Assembly: GCA_964523405.1 (NCBI GenBank)
Contig: CAZGAQ010000041.1
Coordinates: 1-45,889, forward strand
Direction: 5' to 3'
From: CAZGAQ01 sp964523405
Lineage (GTDB): Bacteria > Planctomycetota > Phycisphaerae > UBA1845 > Fen-1342
Length of the DNA stretch: 45,889 bases
A program made the translations under genes and the position numbers. The notes beneath the pieces are model-generated. The model searched no databases. It had not been told where the DNA came from and saw nothing but the letters and a program-made list of their open reading frames with translations. Below are positions 10,117 to 19,171 of this stretch, piece by piece (within the stretch, counting starts at the first letter, position 1; every line of letters begins with the position of its first letter).

Positions 10117-11442
10117 CTACCGCAAAGAGCAGTCGATGACGTACGCCCGCACATCTGTCGCCCCGCTCGACGCCGAAGCCTGGGAGTCGAGTTCGTTGCG
10201 AGCGTCCGCCAGCGTTGCCCACGGCGTACTGGCCATGCGGCTGTCGCTCCCGTCCCATTGGCTGCAGCGAAACCAGCCAACCAGATAGAGGCCGTGTTGA
10301 CACTGGTTTTCGCGGAGGTATCGGTCGACCAATTGCGACTGCATTGCGCCGCGCACCTCACGATGCCAGCAGCCCTTAACTTCGATGATTACCGTCAGGA
10401 CGCTGGCCGCGTCTGAGCCTTCGCCCCGCGAAATCGCATTCACGTGAACGTCCGTTCTTTGACCCGGTTCACCATCTACTCCAGTCCGTCGCCTGATCTC
10501 CACCTCTCGGTTTACGACTATGCCGCGGCGGCACAGGTCGACCTCCAGGTGTCGCTTGACGTTGTCGGAGAAGTGGTTTTCGTCCTTGGGGCGCCATCTG
10601 CCGTCCGACGGCCCGTTCCATAGATTCGTCACGGACGGCGTGGTCCCGTGCAACTCTTCAGCATAGCGGTCGAGCGATTCAACGATGAGATCAAGTAGTT
10701 GCGAAGGCGACACGATGACCCGACAGGCGGCATCGCGCGATAGACCGAGCAACTCGCGCGGACTTGGCGGTGCCCACGATTCCCGTCGCCGCGCTCGCTG
10801 TGCCTCCAGGTAGACGTTGCCCAACCAAGGGCACTCCGGATGTCGATCCCGTAGGTCGCCGATAACCGCGCATGCCGCAGCCGTTCCGCAGTCCCGCAGG
10901 TGGTTCAGCAGAGCATCGCGCCATCGGCGGACGCTGTCGTCCGGACCTACACAGTACACCCCTTCATAGTGCGGGTCGTTGGCAGGTGGGTAGTGAGTCA
11001 AGAGCCAATCTGCGAGCTGCGTGAGTTGCCCCTCAGTCAGTCTACTTGCGACGTCGATACTCCGCCAGTCAAAGTCATGCGCAATTCGTTGGAAGGCCTG
11101 CCGCCCAAGTTCAGTGTACCGCGAAATCACCGGCCAGATGACATCCCATGCAGCGTCGTCTGTCCATGCCAGAAGTGCAATCGCGGCTTCACACGAAAGG
11201 CGTGGCCACCGATCCGTGGAGAATCGCGGTGGCTCCACAAGCGACTCGGCGAAGTCCCGCGCGTCCCTGATTCCGTGCCGCAACAGCCAGGCGAGCAAAG
11301 CGCCGAACTCCTCGGGTGTGCTGCCTTCGCGTCTCAGGAAGGCCAGTACGCGACTCGCGAAATGGCCATCCAGACAGTCTTCGAGCATCGCGATCACGTC
11401 GGAGACTCGGTGTGCCTGCCTGGACCGCTCGATGATCCTCAT
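10117..11442 (-). pseudogene. C-terminal part of a NACHT-associated PD-(D/E)XK nuclease protein (or separate coupled gene)
   Basis: A 441-codon frame from the ATG at 11442, which overlaps the TGA of the NACHT fragment by 4 bases (ATGA). The middle part contains HEAT-like helical segments, such as FGALLAWLLRHGIRDARDFAESL and ADWLLTHYPPANDPHYEG. The C-terminus (RPKDENHFSDNVKRHLEVDL, NREVEIRRRTG, RTDVHVNA, VIIEVKGCWH, CQHGLYLVGWF) looks like a PD-(D/E)XK nuclease with D and E-x-K positions intact. From my knowledge of long single-chain NACHT proteins ending in this same nuclease, these two frames are pieces of one ~1,400-residue protein that lost its central ~600 residues. The 4-base overlap leaves open that the two pieces are still translated in coupling. 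Confidence 0.6.
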
Positions 11443-12488
11443 GGCCGAATCGCGCATTGGTTCCGCGGCATGTGGGTAGGCTCTTCGTCGGGCACGTACA
11501 GCAGTGAGCGAATCTGAGCTGCGGGCATACGAGATCGGTGCAGGTACCTTGCAGCCAAGTACTCTCCGTAGGTCTTGTGGGCGAACCCGAGGCGATGCGG
11601 TCCGCGGGACGTAAAGAGACCTGTTTCGGCGAGCACCCACCGAACAATCTCGGGGGTCACGGTAGTCTGTGCGCCGTCGACCTCCTCCTGTCCGCCGACA
11701 ATCGCGGATTCCGCCACACCATCCGGTGCGGCGTCGGACTCAGCCCCGGTGAAGAGTGCCGCGTGGCGCGTCAGCAACGTCATAGCGGCTATGCGCGATG
11801 CGACCTGCAGTATCTGCTGTGGTCCGAAAGGCGCAGGCCGGCTCCTGTCCTTTCGCTCCTGATTTGGCGCGCACAAGACGGCCAGGCCTTGCTCGTACAA
11901 CTCAACCAGGCGCGCTGGGAGCTCGCTTCGCTTGCGGAAGACGTTCAGCAGGAATCGCAGTGTAGTCGGACTGGCTGCTAGCGGTCCGGCCCCGCGGCTC
12001 TCAACTTGGGCGAGAAACTCCGTCGCGTCCAGCCGCTCAATGCCCGCAGCCAGCTCGATGTCAGTTCGGCGCAGCGGCAGCAGCTCATAGAGCCCCACAC
12101 GATCCTTGCCGAAGGTGCGCTCGAGGATGGCCGTCAGGGTTTCAGGCCATGCGGCAGTGCGGGAGGCAATTCTCACGTTGAGTCGTTCAAGAGGAACGTC
12201 GCGGAAGCCCCGCTCGAGCGCGGCCGCGATCCGAGGCATTTCCAGAAGTGCCTCGTCGAGGCTATCGAGCATGATCGTGAGTGTGCCGTCCCCGCGTCGC
12301 CAATCATGGAATGCTGCGCATTCGAAGAGGTCGTGCCGGAGGCTCGTTTCGTCCCCGTACGCCCCGAGGTCGATCGTCAGGGTGCAGGATGTCGCAGGAG
12401 CCAGCGAGGCTGCGCGTAACGTCTCTAGTTCGGACGATTTCCCGATTCCTGCCTCGCCCAGTAGTACGAGGCAGGGTTGGCCGAAGGG
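11439..12488 (-). pseudogene. NACHT-type NTPase fragment lacking its N-terminus
   Basis: The frame encodes a clear STAND NTPase: Walker A LLGEAGIGKSSELE (about 12,433-12,465), Walker B TIMLDSLDEA (about 12,250-12,283), a sensor-like RIASRTAAWPETL, and the typical C-terminal NACHT segment FAHKTYGEYLAARYL (about 11,540-11,583). No start codon or N-terminal extension belongs to it: upstream of about 12,488 the sequence switches to a DUF2924 gene on the opposite strand, and the minus-strand frame continues only as antisense of that gene. The 3' end stops at 11,439 soon after the NACHT core, where the family normally continues into helical repeats. In defence proteins (Avs-like and related) this domain oligomerises on sensing phage. 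Here it is probably inactive unless a cryptic start is used. Confidence 0.75.
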
Positions 12489-12920
12489 GACCTGACCGAA
12501 CGGGCGCGCCAGCGGGCGCGGGAGCTGGCTCGCGATGCGGACTTGCGGCGGTCGGCGCCACCGGGGCTGAGGGTGCCGGCCGCACCAACGGACCTGAAGT
12601 CGGCCAGCGGGCGGATTTTGGTGTCGCGGGACGACCGGCTGCCGATGCCTGGCGTCACGCTCACCCGCGTCTTCAAGGGCCACGAGTACCGCGTCCTGGT
12701 GCTCTCCAACGGATTCGAGTACGACGGCCGGGCATACCGGTCGCTCAGCGCCGTCGCCTACGCGATCAGTGGCTCGCACTGGAACGGCTACCGGTTCTTC
12801 AACATCCAGACGCCCGAGCGGGTCGGCCGCGGGGGCCGCGACGCGGTGCCCGAGCGCCCGCGCCGGAAGGGCAGTGGCGCTACTCATGGGCACGTGGGGC
12901 GGGAGGAAGATGCCGCGTGA
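12465..12920 (+). pseudogene. DUF2924 protein, N-terminally truncated
   Basis: The core VTLTRVFKGHEYRVLVLSNGFEYDGRAYRSLSAVAYAISGSHWNGYRFF is a textbook DUF2924 domain, a family of ~150-170 residues found directly upstream of large serine recombinases in mobile elements. The frame opens only at 12,465, the first usable start is a TTG at 12,477, and about 50-60 N-terminal residues of the family are missing. The cut coincides with the place where the minus-strand NACHT gene is cut. Its TGA overlaps the recombinase GTG start (GTGA at 12917-12920), the usual coupled arrangement. Confidence 0.7.
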
Positions 12921-14443
12921 GCCGCAATCGCATCCGCAACAACGGGCATACCGGCCACGGCGGTCCCGGCCACGCCGGCCGCACCCGCCGTGATGGCAAC
13001 AGCGCCGGTGGCGGCCAAGCCCGGTCGGTGCCGGTCGTGCGTTGCGCGATCTACACCCGCAAGAGCACCGAGGAGGGACTCGAGCAAAACTTCAACACAC
13101 TCGACGCCCAACGCGAGAGCGCGGAGGCGTACATCGCCAGCCAACGGACCGAGGGTTGGGTGTGCCTCCCGCAGCACTACGATGACGGCGGGTACTCCGG
13201 CGGCAGCATGGAGCGGCCGGCGGTCCAGCAACTCCTCGCGGACATCGAGGCGGGCAAGATCGACTGCGTGGTGGTCTACAAGGTTGACCGCCTGAGTCGG
13301 TCGCTGCTCGATTTCGCGCGAATGATGGAGACGTTCGAGCGACACAAGGTCTCGTTCGTCTCGGTCACGCAGCAATTCAACACCACGCACTCGATGGGTC
13401 GGCTGACGCTCAACATCCTGCTGTCGTTTGCCCAGTTCGAACGCGAGATCATCAGTGAACGCACGCGGGACAAGATCGCCGCGGCTCGGCGGAAGGGGAA
13501 ATGGTCGGGCGGCCCGCCGGTGCTTGGGTACGACATCCTGCGTGAACTCACCGGCTCGCGATTGATCGTTAACGAGGAAGAGGCCGAACGCGTTCGCTTC
13601 ATCTTCCGGCTGTACCTGGAGTGTGCGTCGGTGTCCGCGACGGTCCGGCGGATGGACGAACTGGGCTGGCTCAACAAGGTGTGGACGACAAAGAAGGGCG
13701 AGCCGCGCGGCGGCAAGCCGTTCTACAAGTCGACGCTCTTCGGGTTGCTCACGAACGTGGTCTATCTCGGTCAGGTGCGGCACCACGACCAAGTCTTCCC
13801 CGGCCAGCACCAGGCGATTGTGGACGAGGAGTTGTTCAACCGCGTCGGGGCCCTTCTGCGGATGAACTGCAACAGCGGGGGCAAGTTCGTCCGCAACAAG
13901 TGCGGCGCTCTGTTGAAAGGCCTGGTGCGGTGCAAGGCGTGTGGAAGTGCGATGAGCCACAGCTTCGCGACCCGCGGCGAGAGACGCTACCGCTACTACG
14001 TGTGCATCAATGCCCAGAAACGCGGCTGGGACAAGTGCCCGGGGCCGTCGTTGCCGGCGGGTGAACTGGAGAAGTTCGTCGTCGACCAGATTCGCGCGAT
14101 CGGACGGGATGACGGAGTGATCGCGGACGCCGTGCATGAAGCGCAGCGCCAGGTCCAGCAGGAACTCGCCGAGCTGCAGTCCAGACGTCTAGGCGCCCGG
14201 CGTCGCGTGACGCGTCTGGCCGGCGTGGCTCAACGCCTCACTGCGCTGGCCCAGCTCCTGGATGAACCGGCGGACCTGCTGATCGCGCTGGCGGGGCGCG
14301 TGCCCGATGATCTGCGCGACCTCCTCCGCAGGCGGCCGGTGGAACTCGCGGCACTGCTGCGGGCTACCCAGGGGCTGACGCAGGCGCAGGTGGCGGTGCT
14401 GCTGGAGCAGGCGCGGGTGCTGCAGGCGGGGAGGGAGACCTGA
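12917..14443 (+). CDS. Large serine recombinase (resolvase/recombinase/zinc-ribbon)
   Basis: A 508-residue protein started from GTG at 12917, overlapping the DUF2924 stop. Residues 40-185 form the resolvase catalytic domain with the nucleophile Ser50 in YTRKSTEEG and the conserved VDRLSRSLLDF. The recombinase domain follows (GKWSGGPPVLGYDI, about 195-310), then a zinc-ribbon (CKACGSAMSH ... CINAQKRGWDKCPG, about 335-380) and a C-terminal coiled-coil-like region. It should catalyse site-specific integration or excision through a covalent phosphoserine intermediate. The enzyme looks intact although the flanking genes are cut. Confidence 0.92.
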   Translation: MSRNRIRNNGHTGHGGPGHAGRTRRDGNSAGGGQARSVPVVRCAIYTRKSTEEGLEQNFNTLDAQRESAEAYIASQRTEGWVCLPQHYDDGGYSGGSMERPAVQQLLADIEAGKIDCVVVYKVDRLSRSLLDFARMMETFERHKVSFVSVTQQFNTTHSMGRLTLNILLSFAQFEREIISERTRDKIAAARRKGKWSGGPPVLGYDILRELTGSRLIVNEEEAERVRFIFRLYLECASVSATVRRMDELGWLNKVWTTKKGEPRGGKPFYKSTLFGLLTNVVYLGQVRHHDQVFPGQHQAIVDEELFNRVGALLRMNCNSGGKFVRNKCGALLKGLVRCKACGSAMSHSFATRGERRYRYYVCINAQKRGWDKCPGPSLPAGELEKFVVDQIRAIGRDDGVIADAVHEAQRQVQQELAELQSRRLGARRRVTRLAGVAQRLTALAQLLDEPADLLIALAGRVPDDLRDLLRRRPVELAALLRATQGLTQAQVAVLLEQARVLQAGRET

Positions 14444-14446
14444 GTC

Positions 14447-15379
14447 ATGACAACCCAGACCGCGGGAAACGACGGCGTCCAGACGGCGCGGAATTGCGCG
14501 GCAGGGGCGCTCCCGGTTGCGAACGCGAACACCCTGCCCGACGCGCTGCTACTCCAGATCTGCCGCGTTCAGGAGAATGACCCGCAGATCACCCGCGAGT
14601 GGATCATCCAGTTGCGGATCGTACCGCACTTGGTGGGGTCGCCACGTCCGGCCAACGCAGCGCAACTCGAGGCCGCGGTCACGTTCCTGGCGTCCATCCT
14701 GGGGGCGTTGCGGCAGTTCAACCCGAAGCACCTGCCGTTTGGGTACTCCGGGCCGCAGGCTTGGTCGCGTGGCTGGGTGGAACTCGAGGCCCTCGAACGG
14801 GTCGGCAAGCAGATTGTGGGCTTGCGCTGGCCGCAGGCGTCGGCGGAGACGGTAGCGGCGGCCGTCCAACACGCGGTGTCCGAGAGCATTCGTCTGGGGT
14901 TCATGGAGCAACGCGAGTACGACGCTTGGCGACCGGGCATGGCGAGTGGGTCGGGCTGGCGCGCCGCTGTGGCGACGACGCCCTACGGCGTGTTGCGGGC
15001 GTGCCGTGCGACCGAGTTCGGCGGCGATGAGGCCGGGACGGAGGCGGAGGCCCCCCAAACCCAGACGCCGCCAGCGGAAACGGCCGCCGGGGCCGCCGTA
15101 ACGGCCAACAGGCCGCCCGAGGCTGTGGCCCTGGAGCTGGGGTGTCCAGGCGCGCCCAGTCGGGTTCGGGGCCAGCTCAAGAAGCCACTGACGGACGCCC
15201 AGCGCGCTGTCGTGGCCGCGCTCATCAAGGCAGGGCAGGACGGACTGAGCAAAGACGCGCTGGAGGCCATCCGCCCCAGCGCACGCCGCATCCTCAAAGC
15301 GCTGCAAAGCGATCCCGACTGGGCGGCAGTCCTCATCATGCCCGGACAGACGAACGGCCGTTACCGCATCCGAGCGTAG
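14447..15379 (+). CDS. Unknown protein of the mobile-element module
   Basis: A 310-residue protein with ATG at 14447, 3 bases after the recombinase stop, so it is probably cotranscribed. No known domain was recognised. The N-terminal 170 residues are mostly helical by eye (LLLQICRVQENDPQITREWIIQL, FLASILGALRQFNPKHLPFGY). A Pro/Thr/Ala-rich linker spans residues ~195-240. The last ~65 residues (LTDAQRAVVAALIKAGQDGLSKDALEAI...ILKALQSDPDW) look like a small winged-helix domain. A DNA-binding accessory role in the element is plausible but unproven. Confidence 0.7.
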   Translation: MTTQTAGNDGVQTARNCAAGALPVANANTLPDALLLQICRVQENDPQITREWIIQLRIVPHLVGSPRPANAAQLEAAVTFLASILGALRQFNPKHLPFGYSGPQAWSRGWVELEALERVGKQIVGLRWPQASAETVAAAVQHAVSESIRLGFMEQREYDAWRPGMASGSGWRAAVATTPYGVLRACRATEFGGDEAGTEAEAPQTQTPPAETAAGAAVTANRPPEAVALELGCPGAPSRVRGQLKKPLTDAQRAVVAALIKAGQDGLSKDALEAIRPSARRILKALQSDPDWAAVLIMPGQTNGRYRIRA

Positions 15380-15503
15380 GTCCACCTATGCCCACCTTTG
15401 AGCACCGTGTCCGTACACCTCTGAGCACGAAGATACACCGGCCGTCGTGCGAGAATCCTGCGAGCATCGCAATGGGGCGGTGCTTCACAAGAGGAGACTC
15501 GCC

Positions 15504-15851
15504 GTGCCGGTCACGATTCCAACCACCCTACGACTCAAGCAACTCTCGTCCGTGCGGCAACGCCTGATTCGCTTGATACAAAGCGTGCACTTCGGGCGGG
15601 TCGCGCTCCACATCACAGGAGGCGAACCCGACCCACGCCAGAACTGGCGCGTGCGTCGCACGGTGAAGCTGTCCGGTGGAGAGGGGGCGCCGCGGCCGAC
15701 GGCGAACACCGCGGACTTCGTGCTCTGCAAGGAGCAGACGACCCTGCTGACGGCACTCACGCAGGCCCCGGATGGTGCCCGCGTGAAGATCGAAGTCCGG
15801 CACGGCCTGCCGTCCCTTGTCGAGATTGATCACCAGGACCCGGGCGCGTAG
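15504..15851 (+). CDS. Small unknown protein of the mobile-element module
   Basis: A 115-residue protein. The GTG at 15504 is chosen because AGAGGAG ends a few bases upstream; a longer frame to 15447 is possible. The sequence is basic in the first half (LRLKQLSSVRQRLIRLIQSVHFGRV) and shows beta-strand-like segments later (GARVKIEVRHGLPSLVEID). No family was recognised. Its position between the recombinase and the sigma-like gene suggests it belongs to the same element. Confidence 0.6.
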   Translation: MPVTIPTTLRLKQLSSVRQRLIRLIQSVHFGRVALHITGGEPDPRQNWRVRRTVKLSGGEGAPRPTANTADFVLCKEQTTLLTALTQAPDGARVKIEVRHGLPSLVEIDHQDPGA

Positions 15852-16018
15852 ACCCGGCTCCCTGACAACCAGCACACAGCGCAACAGACCGGCCGCAAAG
15901 CGGAGGCGTTGCGGGTGTCGCGGAAATCCGCGAACTCGCAGCGCCTTCTTTGTGGCCATGTTCTGCGGCGGATTCCACCGACACCCGCGCGACCTCCTCG
16001 GCCAAGAGGAGAGCAACG

Positions 16019-16684
16019 ATGTCGACGATGACTGCCCCGATCATTTCACCTTCCACTCGCACCGCAAACCTGATCGATGACTACGCCCTGGCGCGAGTCG
16101 ACTACCGCGTCCGCCGACTCACGACGGCCTTCCGCCTCGACGACGACACGGCCGAAGACCTGCGGCAGAACATGATGGTCCAACTGCTGCGCGCGGCGCG
16201 GCGCTACAACCCGACCCGCACGCGGCCACACACGTTTGTCACACGTGTACTCGACCGTTACTACCTGCACGCCGCCCGGGCCCTGTCCAACTGCCAGAAA
16301 CACGGGTCCAAGCGACCCACACCGATGTCCGCGCTCGAGGACTTCAACCCGACGGTCAACGACCCAAGGCAGGGGGAACGCGCCGAGTGCGAACGCAGCG
16401 ACCTGGCGTTCGACTTGGTCGCGGTCGTGGCCACATTGCCGGAAGCACTGCAACGCATTTGCGACGAACTGCGCTTCCGCAAACCGTCCGAGGTGGCCGA
16501 GCGGCTGGGGGTGCACCGTTCCACGATCTACCGCGCGATCGGGCAGATTCGCCGCCATTTCACCGCCGCCGGCCTGGGGACGCACTGCGAGCGCCGGCGA
16601 CAGGGCCCGGCCGCACGCAGATGTAGGGGAGCGAACGGGACTGCCAAACATGGGAGCGGAAATGAACCCGGTACCACCAATTGA
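16019..16684 (+). CDS. Sigma-70/ECF-like factor
   Basis: A 221-residue protein starting at 16019 behind AAGAGGAG. Residues ~40-90 (TAEDLRQNMMVQLLRAARRYNPTRTRPHTFVTRVLDRYYLHAAR) resemble sigma region 2, and residues ~145-185 (LPEALQRICDELRFRKPSEVAERLGVHRSTIYRAIGQIRRHF) resemble region 4 with its HTH. The spacing fits ECF-type factors. In such elements it probably drives transcription of element genes. Its C-terminal tail is low complexity and overlaps the next gene by 23 bases, which suggests translational coupling. No anti-sigma factor is adjacent. Confidence 0.8.
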   Translation: MSTMTAPIISPSTRTANLIDDYALARVDYRVRRLTTAFRLDDDTAEDLRQNMMVQLLRAARRYNPTRTRPHTFVTRVLDRYYLHAARALSNCQKHGSKRPTPMSALEDFNPTVNDPRQGERAECERSDLAFDLVAVVATLPEALQRICDELRFRKPSEVAERLGVHRSTIYRAIGQIRRHFTAAGLGTHCERRRQGPAARRCRGANGTAKHGSGNEPGTTN

Positions 16685-17477
16685 CTTGAACGTGCTCACC
16701 GTCGAACCCGAGGCGGAGTATCACCGCCAGACTGGGAAGTACGTGACGAGTCATTTGCTCGCGGACTTCCGGCGGTGTCCGCTCCTGTATGCCCGCCGTC
16801 GGCAGGGACGCGTCGAGCCCCATGACACACCGGCGTACCTGGTTGGACGTGCAGCGCACTGCCGATTGCTCGAGGGACGCGCCGCCTACGGCGAACGTTA
16901 CGCGCTCGGTGGGCCGATCAACCCACGCACCGGCAAGTCGTTCGGCGTCCAGACCAAGGCCTTCGCCGAGTGGGCGGCTGTTCAGGGGCGGCCCGTGCTG
17001 ACCGAGGAGCAAGTCGAGCTCATCGAGAACCTCGCGACGGGTCTGGCCACAAACACACAGGCCGTCGACCTCATCGTGGATGGCCAGGCCGAAGGGGTCG
17101 TGCGATCCAAGTACTGCGAAATGCCGTGCCAGGTGCGTCTGGACTGGGTGAATCCCGAGCGCGGCTTGGTCGACCTGAAGACCTGCGATGACCTGACCTG
17201 GTTCGAAGCAGACGCGAAACGCTACGGCTACGTGCACCAGCTCGCGTTCTACCGCGCCGTGCTGGCACAAGTCCTCGGGCAACTACTCGTGCCCGTGCAT
17301 GTGATCGCGGTCGAGAAGAAGGAACCGTGCCGCTGCGGAATCTGGCGTGTCGCTGATAGCGCGCTGGCCGAGGCGCAGCGTGAGAACGAGGCGGCCCTCC
17401 GCCGTCTCGCCGTGTGTCAACGGACGGGCACGTGGCCCACGTTGTACGAGGAAATCCGCGTGCTGAGCGCGGTCTGA
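16662..17477 (+). CDS. PD-(D/E)XK exonuclease-like protein (RecE/DUF3799 type)
   Basis: A 271-residue protein; ATG at 16662 has GGAG five bases upstream. The layout Y-x-S-H-L-x-D-F-x-x-C-P (VTSHLLADFRRCPLLYARR), then AAHCRLLEG, then GLVDLKTCDDLTWF and YGYVHQLAFYRAVL matches RecE-like/DUF3799 nucleases: the D-x-K of VDLKT and the Q/Y of the last motif are the catalytic landmarks. Phage RecE-type 5'-3' exonucleases work with annealing or RecA-like proteins. A Sak4-like ATPase begins 138 bases downstream but is cut short. Inferred role: recombination or replication of the element. Confidence 0.85.
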   Translation: MNPVPPIDLNVLTVEPEAEYHRQTGKYVTSHLLADFRRCPLLYARRRQGRVEPHDTPAYLVGRAAHCRLLEGRAAYGERYALGGPINPRTGKSFGVQTKAFAEWAAVQGRPVLTEEQVELIENLATGLATNTQAVDLIVDGQAEGVVRSKYCEMPCQVRLDWVNPERGLVDLKTCDDLTWFEADAKRYGYVHQLAFYRAVLAQVLGQLLVPVHVIAVEKKEPCRCGIWRVADSALAEAQRENEAALRRLAVCQRTGTWPTLYEEIRVLSAV

Positions 17478-17614
17478 CGACGCTGCGGGGCCCGGGTGGG
17501 ATGGCGTGCCGCGGGCACAGATGCCAGTCCTAAAGGTGCGGCCGGACTCCCTGTGCCCACCCGGGCCCCCGCCTCGTCGTGCAGGCACCGAACCCCCCAA
17601 TCCAGGAGCGAACC

Positions 17615-17698
17615 GTGACCCTATTGGCCAGAATCCATCGCGGCGCCCGGCCGGCGCCACCCCGCATCTTGATCTACGGCACCGAAGGCATCGGCAAC
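17615..17698 (+). pseudogene. First 28 codons of a Sak4-like ATPase, cut inside Walker A
   Basis: From a GTG behind CCAGGAG the frame reads VTLLARIHRGARPAPPRILIYGTEGIG and should continue with K-S/T of a P-loop, as in phage AAA/Sak4-like single-strand annealing ATPases. Instead the next residues are N-A-S-G-G and the frame becomes meaningless. At the same base another frame becomes coding (see next entry). The gene is therefore a stub. Confidence 0.65.
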
Positions 17699-18276
17699 GC
17701 GAGCGGCGGGAGGCTGAGCAGAAGCTGCAGGAAGCCGAGCGGAGGCTCCTGCAACGAGAAGCGGACGCCGAACAGGCCCGCAAACGGCGGCAGGAGCAGG
17801 AAGCCGCGCGCCGCAGGCGCGAGGCGGAAGATGCGGCCGAGCGGGAAGAGGCCTTGCGTGCGATGGCTGAACAGAGCCGGCTCACGGAAGAGCAGAAGCG
17901 GGCCGAAGTGGAGCGCGAGGCCGACCGGACGGCGAAGATACCGCAGTACGACGGCCTGCGGATCGTGGGTGGGGTCGTACAGATCGCGGCCTACATTGTC
18001 CTAGGCCTCGCTGCATTGCTCCTGATATTCGCTTTCGTCAGCGTATTCCAGTCAAGCCGGTCCCCAGGGCCCGGCTCGCTGGGACCGGTCGCGTTCCTTT
18101 CACCGGCGATCGGACTCGTGATCTGCGGGATCGTCCTGCTTGCCCTGGCACAGTCGATTCTCGCGTTCCGTGACATCGCGATGAATAGCTGGAAGCAACT
18201 TACGCTGCTGCAGAAGATTGAGCGGCACCATCACGAGGCCGCCAGCGCCGGCGAACCCGCGGCCGCGGAAGTGTGA
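17698..18276 (+). pseudogene. Coiled-coil protein with two membrane segments, N-terminus lost
   Basis: From 17,698 this frame encodes an uninterrupted charged coiled coil (REAEQKLQEAERRLLQREADAEQARKRRQEQEAARRRREAEDAAEREEALRAMAEQ), followed by a hydrophobic segment (VGGVVQIAAYIVLGLAALLLIFAFVSVF), a short loop and a second one (AFLSPAIGLVICGIVLLALAQSILAF). The upstream part of the same frame is antisense-like and crosses the ATPase stub, so the natural N-terminus is missing. It may still be expressed from an in-frame GTG/TTG. Likely an inner-membrane protein with a cytoplasmic coiled coil; function unknown. Confidence 0.55.
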
Positions 18277-19171
18277 CCCGTGTTGGCCGTTGACTGAGGC
18301 CTTCGTCTTGGCGTGTGATGCCAGGTCCGGGCCGTCTCGCGGAGGCGGCGATGGCGAGACATGCGGTTAAGCCGCAACGGGCTATCGGGCGGCAACTTGC
18401 GATAGCATCTGCGCTTGAAACTCGTTCGTATCGGGGAGTTTTCCCCTTTCGCCATTTGCCCCGCGTTTCCCGCGTGTTATTCGATTCCCGCGCTACACTT
18501 GCGCACGCGCCGCCAGTGCAATTCCGTGCACCCCGGGGAACGCTTGCGCACCCGTTTGGGGCGCGGTTTTGGTCACGTATTTGGTCACCGATTCCGCGTT
18601 CATGCGTAGTCGGAGCGGCGACTGCAGGCTGGTCCGTCTGCTCTCTGTCGCTGGCGCCCGCGTTTCCGCCCAGGCCGCGTGGTTGCATCGGCGCGCGGAC
18701 GAACGCGAAGAAGGCGCGCGACGGACGACACCGGGCCCGCCCGTGTATCGCGCAGTTGGGCCCGCGACCCGACCGACGCGCAGCGGGTCGCGACGGTCAC
18801 GCACCTCCACGCCCGGGCGCCCTGGCGCTACCGTGGCGCGTCCGGCCGCTCTGGCCATCAGCCCCATCGTCAGAACGCTGACGCTGAACGTCGGCGGTGG
18901 CGCTGTTCTCGGCTGAGCGGCCTCGTCGTCACCAGAGCGCGCTGTTCGTCAGTTACCGACGCAGCTCGCGTTGGCGGAGTCACGCCGCGCACTCCCGGTT
19001 TCCCGCGCAAAGGGTGTTTGCTCTGGTTGTGGCGGTGTTGCCACCGCAATGGCCGCAATCAGTGTTCTTTACGACGCTTTTGAAGATTGCGTCAAATCCG
19101 CTCGGGGCGCGGCTATTCTTCAGGAACGGGTCGTGTTCGTGGCCGCAGGCTCTTCTTGAGGAGGATCTCCC
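18277..19171. other. 895 bases without a supported gene
   Basis: Open frames here have no recognisable domain and strongly biased Arg/Ala/Pro composition typical of non-coding GC-rich DNA. A direct repeat of nine bases (TTTGGTCAC at 18568-18576 and 18580-18588) lies near its middle. The right end contains the ribosome-binding site of the next gene. Confidence 0.5.

Larger units (their letters stand above)
12475..18276 (+). mobile_element. Remnant of an integrative element (serine recombinase module)
   Basis: The plus-strand block DUF2924, large serine recombinase, two unknown proteins, sigma-like factor, RecE-like nuclease and a cut Sak4-like ATPase forms one polarity group with short gaps or overlaps. 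Both ends are genes cut mid-frame: DUF2924 at about 12,475 and the ATPase at 17,698. No att repeats could be recognised by eye, so the boundaries are those of the coherent gene block, not of a proven element. Confidence 0.55.

Noticed and set aside
18568..18588. Remnant of an integrase C-terminus (minus-strand VTKYVTK)
   Set aside because: Only seven residues plus a short direct repeat; no catalytic motifs of a recombinase in any frame.
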